Shown piece after piece: positions 17,143 through 25,520 of a DNA stretch of 33,520 bases; within the stretch, counting starts at the first letter, position 1, and each line of letters opens with the position of its first letter. The DNA is taken from contig JANQML010000401.1 in the NCBI GenBank assembly GCA_028280105.1, positions 1 through 33,520 of the forward strand, written 5' to 3'. The notes beneath the pieces were generated by a model. That model was not told the DNA's origin. It worked only from the letters and a program-made list of their open reading frames with translations, and ran no database searches. A program made the position numbers and the translations under genes. This DNA comes from Desulfobacula sp. GTDB lineage: Bacteria > Desulfobacterota > Desulfobacteria > Desulfobacterales > Desulfobacteraceae.

Positions 17143-18723
17143 ATGTTTTACAAGACAAACGGATTTAAACTGTGTATGGCGATATTGCTGGGAATTATAG
17201 TCTTTTTATTGCCACGACCCGAAGGAACTAAATTTAAAATAACAGGTGATATTGATAACCTTCTATCAAAGGATGTAATAGAGCATTTTGATGTGGTCAG
17301 CACGAGTGATGCAGGTGGGGGATCCTATACTTTAAAAGCAAAAAACCCGGGTTCACCTGAAGCCAGTGTTCAGTTTTTAACGCAAAAGATAAAAGAGCTG
17401 AATCTTGAGGCGGTTGAGGCGGGATATGTTGACGGGCTCTCACCAAAGGCGAAACGGTTTCTTGCCATTCTTGTGGTCCTTATCGTATTATTCGTAGTTG
17501 AGCCTATTCCGCTGGAGATTACCGCGGCCTGTATCGGTGTCTCCCTTGTCCTGTTCCAGATTGCAGATGTCAAAACCGCATGGGCGCCGTATATGCACCC
17601 GGTGGTGATCTTTATCATGTGCTGCCTGATCTTTGCCATTGCCCTGGATAAGGCCGGGCTGACCAAACGGCTGGGTTACTACATTATCAGAAAGGCCGGA
17701 AACAGTGTCACCCGGTTTACATTTATTATTGCCATAGGGCTGGGTCTGGCTTCTTCGGTGATGCATGATGCGGCCGCCTGCGCCGTCGGAATCGTCACCA
17801 TGCTGCCGCTGATGCGGGCGGTGGGGATCGAACCGTACAGCAACACAGCCAAGTTTATGATGCTCTCCTTACCCTTTGCTTGCTCCGCCGGCGGCATGGG
17901 ATCATTGGTCGGTGGTGGCCGAAATATGGTTGCCGCTGCTTTTTTAAAGGAATTTACCGGTCTTGAAATTACGTTTTTCGATTGGATTCTGTACGCCATG
18001 CCCGCAGCCATTGTCACGGTTCCTGCCGCGGTTCTCGTCGTATACCTGGTATACCGGCCTGATCCCAAGTTCAAGCTGCCGGATTTTGATGAGGAACTGG
18101 GGCCGTTGACTAAGCTGGAAAAAAAGACCCTGGTGATTGTTGTTCTCTCTTTTGGGCTGTGGCTGACCAAAGGGATCCACGGAATGGACTATTCGGTGAC
18201 CGGTATGCTTGGGGTCGCGGCGCTGGTTCTGTTCAAAGTGCTCCAGTGGCGGGATATCAATGAGGGGATGGAGTGGGGAACCGCTTTATTTATTTTCGGA
18301 GGCGGTATCTCCCTGGGTCTTGCCATGGGATATTCCGGTGCATCCGATTATTTTGCCCACCTGTTCTTCCCGTTGATCGAGGGAAAAGGCTGGCTGGTTC
18401 TGTTCATCGGCGTGGGGGTGTTTGGTGCCCTGGTCACCAATGCCATGGCCAATGTGGCCGCTGCCGCCCTTATTTTACCCATTGTCATTCCCATGGCCCA
18501 GCTTGAGGGTGTGGACCCCACGGTTCTGGCACTCTGCCTGGGTATGGCGACATCCTTTGCCCTGTTGCTGGTCATCGGATGCCCGCCCAATGCCATCGCA
18601 TACAGTTACCGGTATTTTAAATCGTCTGACCTGACAAAAGTCGGTTTGGTTGCAACACCGATACTGCTCACGCTTCTGGTGATTGTGGTTGCTGTCTGGT
18701 GGAACATATTGGGATTAATATAA
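17143..18723 (+). CDS. SLC13/DASS-family anion permease with N-terminal soluble insert
   Basis: A 526-residue polytopic inner-membrane protein of the divalent anion:Na+ symporter group, which moves di- and tricarboxylates, sulfate or related anions. It has about a dozen membrane segments and the two-repeat layout. A first hydrophobic segment (9-23) is followed by about 80 hydrophilic residues (24-104) before the next membrane segment, longer than the short loop usual at this place. The SNT substrate/Na+ motifs are altered: the first repeat reads VMHDAAA (206-212) and the second TNAMANVAAA. The substrate therefore cannot be guessed safely. Flanked by receivers upstream and a receiver-kinase 22 bp downstream, it is likely co-transcribed with its regulators. 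Confidence 0.88.
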   Translation: MFYKTNGFKLCMAILLGIIVFLLPRPEGTKFKITGDIDNLLSKDVIEHFDVVSTSDAGGGSYTLKAKNPGSPEASVQFLTQKIKELNLEAVEAGYVDGLSPKAKRFLAILVVLIVLFVVEPIPLEITAACIGVSLVLFQIADVKTAWAPYMHPVVIFIMCCLIFAIALDKAGLTKRLGYYIIRKAGNSVTRFTFIIAIGLGLASSVMHDAAACAVGIVTMLPLMRAVGIEPYSNTAKFMMLSLPFACSAGGMGSLVGGGRNMVAAAFLKEFTGLEITFFDWILYAMPAAIVTVPAAVLVVYLVYRPDPKFKLPDFDEELGPLTKLEKKTLVIVVLSFGLWLTKGIHGMDYSVTGMLGVAALVLFKVLQWRDINEGMEWGTALFIFGGGISLGLAMGYSGASDYFAHLFFPLIEGKGWLVLFIGVGVFGALVTNAMANVAAAALILPIVIPMAQLEGVDPTVLALCLGMATSFALLLVIGCPPNAIAYSYRYFKSSDLTKVGLVATPILLTLLVIVVAVWWNILGLI

Positions 18724-18745
18724 AAAGGATGGTACGATTCATTCC

Positions 18746-19903
18746 ATGATGCCATTTGATGATAAAGAGATCCGTCTTCTTCTGGTGGACGATGAAGACG
18801 GATTCCGTTCGGCAATCGCAAAACGGTTGAAAAAGAGAGGATTTAATCCTGAAGAGGCATCAGACGGTGAAGCATGTCTTCAAATCCTCTCTCAAAAAAG
18901 AATGGATGTCATTGTTCTGGATGTCAATATGCCCGGTGTAAGCGGACTGGATATCCTGGCGCGCATTAAACAGTCGGATGAGAACACCCAGGTTATATTA
19001 CTGACGGGTAATGCGGCGATTTCCGACGGGGTTGAAGGGATTAAAACAGGCGCGTTTGACTATTTAACCAAGCCGGTTGAGATTGATCATTTAACCAATA
19101 AAATCAGGCAGGCGTTTGAGATAATCCATCTGGAAATGGAGAACAGAGAAGAGCTTGAATACCGAGAAAAGCTTGAAAAAAAAATGATTGATGCAGAACG
19201 GCTGGTCTCCCTTGGGACGATGGCAACGGGTATTGCCCATGAAATTAACAACCCGCTGGCTATTATCAATGAAGCGGCCGGTTTCATGAAGGAGGTGGTC
19301 AATTCCCCTGAAATGGCGGCAAATCCCAAAAAGGCGTCCCTGGAACTGGGCATAGACAAGATTGAGAAAAGCATAAAAAGGGCCCGCAAAATCACTCACC
19401 AGCTTTTAGGATATGTCAAAAAGGAGGATTTCAAATTATCCCGGGTTGATTTAAAAGCGCTGTTGCACGAGACGCTCGGGCTCTTAAAAAAGGAGATAAA
19501 AGACAAAGAGATAGAGATCCTCTGGGAGATGGAAAAGGGTAAGAACATCCTCTGGAGTGACCCGTATCAGATTCGGCAGGTCCTTTTGAACCTGTTGAGC
19601 AATGCGGTTCATGCATTGGGGAAAAACGGTTTGATTACTTTGTCTTCAAAGGAGACGCCTTTGGATATCGTACTGGTTATTCAGGATAACGGTGCAGGTA
19701 TACCAAAAGAAAACCTGGGCAGGATATTTGATCCGTTTTTTACAACCAAATCCTTTGATTCGGGAACCGGTCTGGGCCTATACGTTGTTCATAAGATTAT
19801 TACGAATTTAGAAGGGGATATCGATGTGGAAAGCGTTCCGGGAGAAGGAACCTCTTTTATAATCAGGCTGCAGAAACAGGTTGAAAATAACATTTCCCAA
19901 TAG
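18746..19903 (+). CDS. Receiver-histidine kinase protein (REC-HisKA-HATPase), cytoplasmic
   Basis: A 385-residue soluble protein. An N-terminal receiver (about 8-125) has phospho-acceptor Asp59 in [10 protein letters not shown] and Lys in LTKPVE. A coiled-coil linker (about 125-152) leads to HisKA with His165 in GIAHEINNP and an HATPase domain ([28 protein letters not shown]). The order is the reverse of ordinary hybrid kinases: the receiver sits at the front as the input, so the kinase is probably switched by phosphorylation from another kinase, giving a cascade. There is no membrane segment. Two adjacent ATG codons (18746, 18749) are possible starts, and no strong ribosome site is at ideal distance. 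Confidence 0.92.
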   Translation: MMPFDDKEIRLLLVDDEDGFRSAIAKRLKKRGFNPEEASDGEACLQILSQKRMDVIVLDVNMPGVSGLDILARIKQSDENTQVILLTGNAAISDGVEGIKTGAFDYLTKPVEIDHLTNKIRQAFEIIHLEMENREELEYREKLEKKMIDAERLVSLGTMATGIAHEINNPLAIINEAAGFMKEVVNSPEMAANPKKASLELGIDKIEKSIKRARKITHQLLGYVKKEDFKLSRVDLKALLHETLGLLKKEIKDKEIEILWEMEKGKNILWSDPYQIRQVLLNLLSNAVHALGKNGLITLSSKETPLDIVLVIQDNGAGIPKENLGRIFDPFFTTKSFDSGTGLGLYVVHKIITNLEGDIDVESVPGEGTSFIIRLQKQVENNISQ

Positions 19904-19912
19904 GGAAGACTT

Positions 19913-19937
19913 TTTAAGTAACAACTTGTTACTTAAA
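19913..19937. promoter_or_regulatory. 25-bp near-perfect palindrome after the receiver-kinase gene
   Basis: TTTAAGTAACAA, one base, TTGTTACTTAAA: a perfect 12-bp dyad 10 bp after the stop of the receiver-kinase and about 76 bp before the next receiver gene. It lacks a trailing T-run, so it looks more like a protein-binding operator than a terminator. Confidence 0.45.
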
Positions 19938-20013
19938 CGAATAAGCACAGCAGATAGCTGTGTCGTGTGTCAATAATTCAGATATTAAATAACACGTCAA
20001 GGAGAAGGACGTC

Positions 20014-20454
20014 ATGATAAAAATACCGATAAAAGTGTTGATCGTCGATGATGAAAAAGATTTTGTTGAAATGTTTTCCATGCGGCTTGAGTCAGCCGGA
20101 GAAAAGGTCTGCACCGCATACAGCGGGAAAGAAGCGTTGGATATACTAAAGGATGTGAGCATTGACGTGGTCGTTTTAGATATCCGGATGCCCGGAATGG
20201 ATGGTATCAGCACCTTAAAGCACATTAAGAGCCTCTATCCGCTGGTTGAAGTTATTTTGCTGACCGGACACGGATCAACCGAGACGGCTGTGGAGGGGAT
20301 GAAGCTGGGTGCATTTGACTACCTGATGAAACCGGCTGATTTTAAAGATATAAAAGCAAAACTTGAAAAGGCCAGAGCCCGGAAAGATGAGCAGGAAGAA
20401 CGAATTCGCCAGGCAGAGGTCAGACTTCTTTTACGCAGAAGCGGTGACTTTTAA
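20014..20454 (+). CDS. Single-domain response regulator (CheY-like)
   Basis: A 146-residue receiver without output domain. The acidic pair is in VLIVDDEKDF, the phospho-acceptor in VVVLDIRMPGMDG, Thr in LLTGHGS and Lys in LMKPADF. A basic/charged helix closes the protein. It is close in sequence to the receiver at 16237 (shared VRLxSGxEAL-like and EGMKxGAFDYLMKP layout), so the two probably arose by duplication. A strong AAGGAGAAGG site precedes the ATG. A palindrome lies upstream and 275 bp of non-coding DNA follow before the next kinase. Confidence 0.9.
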   Translation: MIKIPIKVLIVDDEKDFVEMFSMRLESAGEKVCTAYSGKEALDILKDVSIDVVVLDIRMPGMDGISTLKHIKSLYPLVEVILLTGHGSTETAVEGMKLGAFDYLMKPADFKDIKAKLEKARARKDEQEERIRQAEVRLLLRRSGDF

Positions 20455-20515
20455 AACCTGAGCCGACCAAATGAAAAGGCGTCAGGCCTGGGAAAAAACA
20501 GGCGTTCAAACGGCC

Positions 20516-20531
20516 TGGCCGATGATGTGCT
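20516..20531 (+). promoter_or_regulatory. Candidate sigma-54 promoter
   Basis: TGGCCG-N5-GTGCT keeps the GG (-24) and GC (-12) pairs at the correct 10-bp distance. It lies in the 275-bp gap (20455-20729) about 200 bp before the kinase gene whose neighbour is an NtrC-type activator, consistent with autoregulation. The same gap also contains two small hairpins (about 20486-20503 and 20578-20593) and no gene. Confidence 0.3.
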
Positions 20532-20729
20532 CCACTGGTTTCCGTGAATCCGCTGCCTAAACAAACCCATATGAAAAAAGCGGTTACCCGCTTATGACGA
20601 GGCATCTGTCGTCTTTTGCAAGAACAAAAAAGAGAGTGACATTGCAAAAAGGCGTGATTAATGGTTGCCCCGGCAGCAATCTGTATCAATGAAGAAAGAA
20701 ACCTTGGCGATTAGACGACGGCAATCAAG

Positions 20730-22208
20730 ATGATTAAACGAGCTGGAATTCGACTGAGCCTGAAAAACAGGGTCTATCTTATCAATACCGTATTATTGTG
20801 TGTAACCGTCATCGGTGCCGGACTCATGATATGGTATACGTTTAAAACGGAAAAGCTTTTTCGAACCATCCTTGATAAAAATGTCGCCATTTATCAGACC
20901 GCCGAGTCTTTGAGCACATCCCTTGTCAGTCAAAAGGGATATGTTTCTTACTATCTGCTGGATGGGAACCCGGCATGGATCGAACAATACAATACTTACA
21001 AACGGTTATTTTCCAAACATCTGGCCACGGTAACATCTCTGATTGACGAGGAATGGGGAAAGAAGACAATCGCCCTGATCGAATCCAAATACGAACACTA
21101 TATCTCAACCAAGGATAAGGTGCTGGACCTGTATAAAAAAGGAGAAAAGGATACCGGAGCGGTTTTACATAAAAATGTCCGTGTCCATTTTTCCAAAATC
21201 CTGGAACTCTGCGAAGAGATCAAGGCCTTTCATAAAGATGAGATCGACCAGGCAATAAACAAGAACAATCAGGCGTCGAGCCGGCTCAGATACATTGCCA
21301 TTCTTGCGATTTTTACCGTTATTTTATTGAGTCTTTTAATTAACTTTATTTTTGCAAGACATATTTTGTGGCCGATCCGCCAGCTGGCTGAAAAGGCAGA
21401 CCGGGAGGGCGGTGCCGGAGCCACAGGAAATGAGGTGACTGATTTAAAAAAAAGGGTAAACGGGTTGATCGAGAATGCAGAGCAAACCCATAAAGAACTG
21501 GCCCGGAGCCGTGAAACCCTTATGCAGTCGGAAAAAATGGCGCTTATCGGAAAACTGGCGGCCGGCACTGCTCACAGTATCAGAAATCCGCTGACTTCCG
21601 TTAAAATGAGGCTCTTTTCGCTAAACCGCTCCTGCCGGTTTACAAAAAATCAGCAGGAAGATTTTAATGTTATCTCAGGGGAAATAAAGCAGATCAACCG
21701 GATTGTACAAAATTTTTTGGAATTTGCCCGCCCGCCCAAGCTGAGAATGAAAAAAATGTCCCCTTCAACCGTTGTGGACAACGCACTTCATCTTCTGGAT
21801 CAGCGCCTGCGGTCATACGGTGTTTCCACACGGATCATACGGAACCGGCACCTGGCGGAAACGTTCATCGATCCGGAACAGTTAAAAGAGGTGATTGTAA
21901 ATATTATAATTAATGCATGCGAGGCGGTGACCCATAACGGCATTATTGTCATACATGAAGAAGAAAAACGGATCGGCCAGAAAAAACATGTCGATATTAT
22001 AAAGATAACAGATGACGGGCCTGGAATTCCATCCGATATACAGGAAGACATTTTTACGCCCTTTTTTACAACCAAAGAAGAGGGGACCGGGTTGGGTTTG
22101 AGCATTGCATTCAATGTCGTTAACGAACATGGCGGCTGGCTGGATGTCTCCAGCCGCAAAGGTACGGGAACTTCTTTTGTCATAACGCTGCCTGTTAAGG
22201 ATTCATAA
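20730..22208 (+). CDS. Membrane sensor histidine kinase (NtrB-like kinase core)
   Basis: A 492-residue sensor with membrane segments at about 15-37 and 187-208 enclosing about 150 mostly helical residues, resembling four-helix-bundle sensor domains. A HAMP-like linker (about 210-255) and coiled coil precede HisKA with His282 in GTAHSIRNPLTS. The HATPase domain shows NIIINACEAV, DDGPGIP, FTPFF and GTGLGLS. The H-box has SIRNPL instead of the EINNP of the other kinases here, which matches NtrB/ZraS-type kinases that partner sigma-54 activators. The NtrC-type gene follows after a single base, so the pair is a conventional two-component system. The signal is unknown. Confidence 0.92.
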   Translation: MIKRAGIRLSLKNRVYLINTVLLCVTVIGAGLMIWYTFKTEKLFRTILDKNVAIYQTAESLSTSLVSQKGYVSYYLLDGNPAWIEQYNTYKRLFSKHLATVTSLIDEEWGKKTIALIESKYEHYISTKDKVLDLYKKGEKDTGAVLHKNVRVHFSKILELCEEIKAFHKDEIDQAINKNNQASSRLRYIAILAIFTVILLSLLINFIFARHILWPIRQLAEKADREGGAGATGNEVTDLKKRVNGLIENAEQTHKELARSRETLMQSEKMALIGKLAAGTAHSIRNPLTSVKMRLFSLNRSCRFTKNQQEDFNVISGEIKQINRIVQNFLEFARPPKLRMKKMSPSTVVDNALHLLDQRLRSYGVSTRIIRNRHLAETFIDPEQLKEVIVNIIINACEAVTHNGIIVIHEEEKRIGQKKHVDIIKITDDGPGIPSDIQEDIFTPFFTTKEEGTGLGLSIAFNVVNEHGGWLDVSSRKGTGTSFVITLPVKDS

Positions 22209-22209
22209 T

Positions 22210-23637
22210 ATGAATACCATACTGGTTATTGATGATGATGATCAACTCAGGAAAAGTTTTTGTAAACTTTTAAAAGAGGAAAAATACGCCGTTTTCAGCG
22301 CGGCTTCCGGTGAGGCCGGTATCGAAATCGCAAAAGAGGTGACCCTGGATCTGGTGATTTTGGATATGCGGTTGCCCGGTATAAACGGCATTGAGACTTT
22401 TAAACGCATCAAACAGCTGGATTCTAAACTGCCGGTGATCATTGTTACCGCTTTCGGCACCACCCAAATTGCAATTGAAGCCACTAAAATGGGGGCTTAC
22501 GATTATATATTAAAGCCGTTTGACATTCCTGAGATGCTCTCTCTTATTCAGCAGGCCATTGAAGCGGGGTATTCCATGAGGTCCCCGGTTACGGTGGATG
22601 CACTGCCTGAAAAACAATCCGGAGATGCCATCATCGGTCACAGCAAAAGTATGCAATTGGTTTACAAGTCCATCGGACGGGTTTCACAGTCCGATGCAAC
22701 CGTCTTGATCCGGGGCGAATCCGGGACAGGAAAAGAACTGGTCGCAAGGGCTATTTATCAGCACGGCATCCGGTCTGATCAATCTTTTTTAATCATTAAT
22801 TGTGTGGCTATTCCCGAGAATCTTCTGGAAAGCGAATTGTTCGGCTATGAAAAAGGAGCCTTTACCGGGGCAACCCAGAGACATATCGGAAAGATTGAAC
22901 AGGCTCATGGCGGTACCGTCCTGTTAGACGAAATCGGGGATATGCCGTTAAACATTCAGGCAAAAATACTCCGGTTGCTGCAGGAGAAAAGCATTGAACG
23001 GCTTGGCGGAGACGAAACCATCCCGGTTGATGTCAGGATTATTGCGGCTACCAATAAAAATTTGGAAAAGGCCATTGAAGACGGACAGTTCCGGGAAGAT
23101 CTCTATTTTCGGTTAAAGGTGGTAACGATTCAGCTGCCCCGGCTGAAAGACCGGAAAGAAGATATTGACGGCCTGGTTTCCTATTATCTGGTGAAGTATT
23201 CCAATGAGTTGAAAATTGAAAATCCGGGTATCCAGAAAGAGGCGTTGGACCTCCTTACCCGGTATTCATGGCCGGGAAATATAAGGGAGCTGTCCAACCT
23301 GCTTCATAAGGTTCTGATTTTTAACCGGGGGGCTCCCATTTCTCCGGCAGACCTGGATCCAAAAATTAATACAGACAAAAAGAGAGAAGATTTTAGTGAA
23401 GAAGCTGATTTTAATATCGTCGCAAAATGGATACGAAAACGATTATCCGATAAACCTGAAAGTAGCGGGCTAGATGATTTTGTAGACGGTATCGCAAAAA
23501 TCGTCATCTCCGAGGCATTAAAGATAACAAACGGAAACCGGTCCCGTGCGGCAAAGCTGTTACGCGTTTCCAGACCGACGCTCCATTCTAAAATCGATAA
23601 ATTTAACATCAAGATAAGAACGGAAATTTCAAAGTAA
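22210..23637 (+). CDS. NtrC-family sigma-54-dependent response regulator
   Basis: A 475-residue transcription activator. The receiver (1-118) has phospho-acceptor Asp52 in VILDMRLPGING. The AAA+ domain shows Walker A GESGTGKE (169-176), the sigma-54 contact loop GAFTGA (216-221), Walker B GTVLLDEIGD (235-244) and an arginine-finger region. The C-terminal Fis-type helix-turn-helix (about 440-468) reads NGNRSRAAKLLRVSRPTLHS. The linker before the HTH (about 395-435) is longer and more acidic than usual. The protein would activate sigma-54 promoters on phosphorylation by the adjacent kinase. Targets may include the candidate -24/-12 sites in this island, but no paired enhancer sites were identified. 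Confidence 0.95.
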   Translation: MNTILVIDDDDQLRKSFCKLLKEEKYAVFSAASGEAGIEIAKEVTLDLVILDMRLPGINGIETFKRIKQLDSKLPVIIVTAFGTTQIAIEATKMGAYDYILKPFDIPEMLSLIQQAIEAGYSMRSPVTVDALPEKQSGDAIIGHSKSMQLVYKSIGRVSQSDATVLIRGESGTGKELVARAIYQHGIRSDQSFLIINCVAIPENLLESELFGYEKGAFTGATQRHIGKIEQAHGGTVLLDEIGDMPLNIQAKILRLLQEKSIERLGGDETIPVDVRIIAATNKNLEKAIEDGQFREDLYFRLKVVTIQLPRLKDRKEDIDGLVSYYLVKYSNELKIENPGIQKEALDLLTRYSWPGNIRELSNLLHKVLIFNRGAPISPADLDPKINTDKKREDFSEEADFNIVAKWIRKRLSDKPESSGLDDFVDGIAKIVISEALKITNGNRSRAAKLLRVSRPTLHSKIDKFNIKIRTEISK

Positions 23638-23741
23638 TAAAAAAAGAAATATAAGCTTCCCGTTGCAAAACGCATAAAAATTTCATATTCAAGATAACAG
23701 GCTTGTGTCATTGTTTATTTCAAACGTGTTGGCAAAGCATT

Positions 23742-23854
23742 GACCCAAATCCACCATCAAATTTTTGTTTCGCATGTGGGTCATGGGTTGCACCGCCTCC
23801 CTGGCCACCGGCAAGGTGCCGGATGCAAGGCGGGACTTTGCCGGTGGATCAGGG
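23742..23854. repeat. Dispersed palindromic repeat, copy 1
   Basis: About 113 bp beginning GACCCAAATCCACCATCAAA and ending GGTGGATCAGGG. The first 65 bp match copy 2 (32863-32958) with only two differences, in the same orientation. The termini form an imperfect inverted repeat (ATCCACCATCAAA vs TTTGCCGGTGGAT), and an inner perfect pair CCACCGGCAA / TTGCCGGTGG can also form. It lies 16 bp before the -35 box of the DUF1538 operon. REP/MITE-like or a shared regulatory element. Confidence 0.8.
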
Positions 23855-23870
23855 TTGATACCCCGGAATA

Positions 23871-23898
23871 TTGACATTCTGAACGGAAAGGGTATAAA
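23871..23898 (+). promoter_or_regulatory. Sigma-70 promoter for the DUF1538 operon
   Basis: TTGACA (23871-23876), 16-bp spacer, TATAAA (23893-23898), about 80 bp before the first DUF1538 gene. Consensus -35 box; same architecture as the promoter downstream of repeat copy 2. Confidence 0.6.
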
Positions 23899-23980
23899 AA
23901 AACGAATCTGCTGGGTATATGAGCACGTAGAAATAGACGTGTGAAATAATCATCATAATAAACAAGTATTCGAGAAAACA

Positions 23981-24712
23981 ATGCTTCTAAATCTGATTCT
24001 TCAAAAATTAAAACAGGCGTTTACCGATCTTTTTCCAATTATTGTCGTTATTGCTTTTTTTCAGATTTTTGTTTTAAAACAACCCTTGCCACAGATGGGA
24101 GAGGTCATTTTCGGCGCACTTCTTGTGGTGACCGGTTTGAGTCTGTTTGTCCAGGGGCTGGAAATGGGCCTGTTTCCCATCGGCGAAGCAATGGCCCACG
24201 CACTGGCCAGAAAGGGCAGTCTGTTCTGGCTGCTGACCTTTGCCTTTGCCCTGGGGTTTTCCACCACCGTGGCGGAACCGGCTCTCATTGCAGTGGCCAA
24301 AGAGGCGGCAGAAATTGCCAGCCAGGGCGGCCTGATCTCTTCAAGCCAGGAATCTTTAACCGGTTATGCCCTTGGGCTTCGTATCTCCGTGGCGTTTTCC
24401 GTGGGGCTTGCCATTCTGATCGGTGTTTTGCGTATTCTCAAAGGCTGGCCTATCCATTATCTGATTATCAGCGGTTATGTTGTGGTTATGCTGATGACCA
24501 TCATCGCCCCGAATGAAATCATCGGTATTGCCTATGATGCCGGCGGTGTTACCACATCCACCATAACCGTGCCCCTGGTTGCGGCTTTAGGGGTCGGCCT
24601 GGCCTCCTCTATCCGGGGCCGAAGCCCGCTTGTGGACGGATTCGGCCTGATTGCATTTGCGTCTCTTTTGCCCATGATCTTTGTTATGGGTTACGGGCTC
24701 ATCATTTTTTAA
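23981..24712 (+). CDS. DUF1538 membrane protein, first half of a pair
   Basis: A 243-residue hydrophobic protein with about six or seven membrane segments, matching my knowledge of the DUF1538 family. Recognisable blocks are LGFSTTVAEPALIAVA in the first half and YDAGGVTTSTITVPLVAALG followed by DGFGLIAFASLLP in the second. All of these recur in the next gene, so the two proteins are homologous and probably form a heteromer. DUF1538 has no assigned function that I know of; a transport or channel role is inferred from topology and the linked PII and CBS genes. The ATG at 23981 has only a weak ribosome site. The next gene begins 13 bp after the stop. Confidence 0.85.
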   Translation: MLLNLILQKLKQAFTDLFPIIVVIAFFQIFVLKQPLPQMGEVIFGALLVVTGLSLFVQGLEMGLFPIGEAMAHALARKGSLFWLLTFAFALGFSTTVAEPALIAVAKEAAEIASQGGLISSSQESLTGYALGLRISVAFSVGLAILIGVLRILKGWPIHYLIISGYVVVMLMTIIAPNEIIGIAYDAGGVTTSTITVPLVAALGVGLASSIRGRSPLVDGFGLIAFASLLPMIFVMGYGLIIF

Positions 24713-24725
24713 AAGGGGGTGTTTA

Positions 24726-25520
24726 TTGGATTTTATACATGATTTCAGCAGGATTCTGTTTGCCACCTGTCGAGATGTGCTCCCGATTCTCGGTCTGATT
24801 ACCGGGTTTCAGCTTCTGGTACTCCGCCTTCCGATTCCCAATTTACGCCGTCTCATCGTCGGTGGTGTCTATGTCGTGATCGGGCTTGCCCTCTTTCTGG
24901 CCGGACTTGAAAGGGCATTGTTCCCCCTGGGAAATATCATGGCGACCCAACTATCCGACCCGAGCTTTATCTATGGCCCCGGAGTCGTGGTCACCCAGGC
25001 GGATTGGACATCCTATGGATGGGTCTACCTGTTTGCGGCAATGATCGGATTTGCAACCACCATTGCCGAACCGTCCCTTATCGCCGTCGCATTTAAAGCC
25101 AACGAGGTGTCAGCCGGGACAATCAGCCAATGGGGGTTGCGGATCACGGTAGCCATTGGGGTGGCTGTGGGCATCAGTCTCGGCACTTACCGTATTGTCA
25201 CCGGCACACCGCTTTATCTGTATATCCTTGTCGGCTATATGATTGTTGTTGTACAGACCGTATTTGCTCCAAAAGATATTATTGCACTGGCATATGATTC
25301 AGGCGGCGTGACCACCTCAACGGTGACCGTTCCTCTGGTGGCTGCACTGGGTCTTGGTCTGGCAGCCACCGTGCCCGGACGAGACCCCGCATTGGACGGA
25401 TTCGGCCTGATTGCATTTGCCAGTCTCTTTCCGATCATTGCCGTTATGGGGTATGCACAATTAATGCACTGGCTGTCCCATCGCCGAATTAAACATATGG
25501 AGAAAAAAAATGCGCTTTAA
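24726..25520 (+). CDS. DUF1538 membrane protein, second half of a pair
   Basis: A 264-residue membrane protein homologous to its upstream neighbour: IGFATTIAEPSLIAVA, YDSGGVTTSTVTVPLVAALG and DGFGLIAFASLFP match block for block. A loop at about 75-100 differs from the first protein. The start was set at TTG 24726 because AAGGGGGTG lies just before it; an earlier TTG at 24681 would overlap the preceding gene by over 30 bases without a ribosome site. The stop overlaps the PII-like gene start by 11 bases. The repeated acidic and Gly-Gly-Val-Thr-Thr blocks are good candidates for the ion or substrate path, but this is inference. Confidence 0.84.
   Translation: MDFIHDFSRILFATCRDVLPILGLITGFQLLVLRLPIPNLRRLIVGGVYVVIGLALFLAGLERALFPLGNIMATQLSDPSFIYGPGVVVTQADWTSYGWVYLFAAMIGFATTIAEPSLIAVAFKANEVSAGTISQWGLRITVAIGVAVGISLGTYRIVTGTPLYLYILVGYMIVVVQTVFAPKDIIALAYDSGGVTTSTVTVPLVAALGLGLAATVPGRDPALDGFGLIAFASLFPIIAVMGYAQLMHWLSHRRIKHMEKKNAL

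Larger units (their letters stand above)
23638..23980 (+). other. Intergenic region with repeat, promoter and leader hairpin
   Basis: 343 bp without a real gene between the NtrC-type activator and the DUF1538 operon. It contains repeat copy 1 (23742-23854), a TTGACA/TATAAA promoter, and in the presumed leader a hairpin CACGT-N8-ACGTG (23924-23941). Reading frames here on the minus strand are produced by the repeat. Confidence 0.7.

Noticed and set aside
20420..20689. 89-codon minus-strand frame between receiver and kinase genes
   Set aside because: Overlaps the end of a certain gene, has no ribosome site, and its composition is unlike neighbouring proteins.
23689..23877. Minus-strand frame encoding a REAVQPMTHMRNKNLMVDLG-like peptide
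   Set aside because: The frame is created by repeat copy 1; the same peptide pattern appears in copy 2 (32798-32983), so it reflects the DNA repeat and not a gene.
24681..24725. Extended start for the second DUF1538 gene
   Set aside because: The upstream TTG lies inside the preceding gene without a ribosome site; AAGGGGGTG points to the TTG at 24726.
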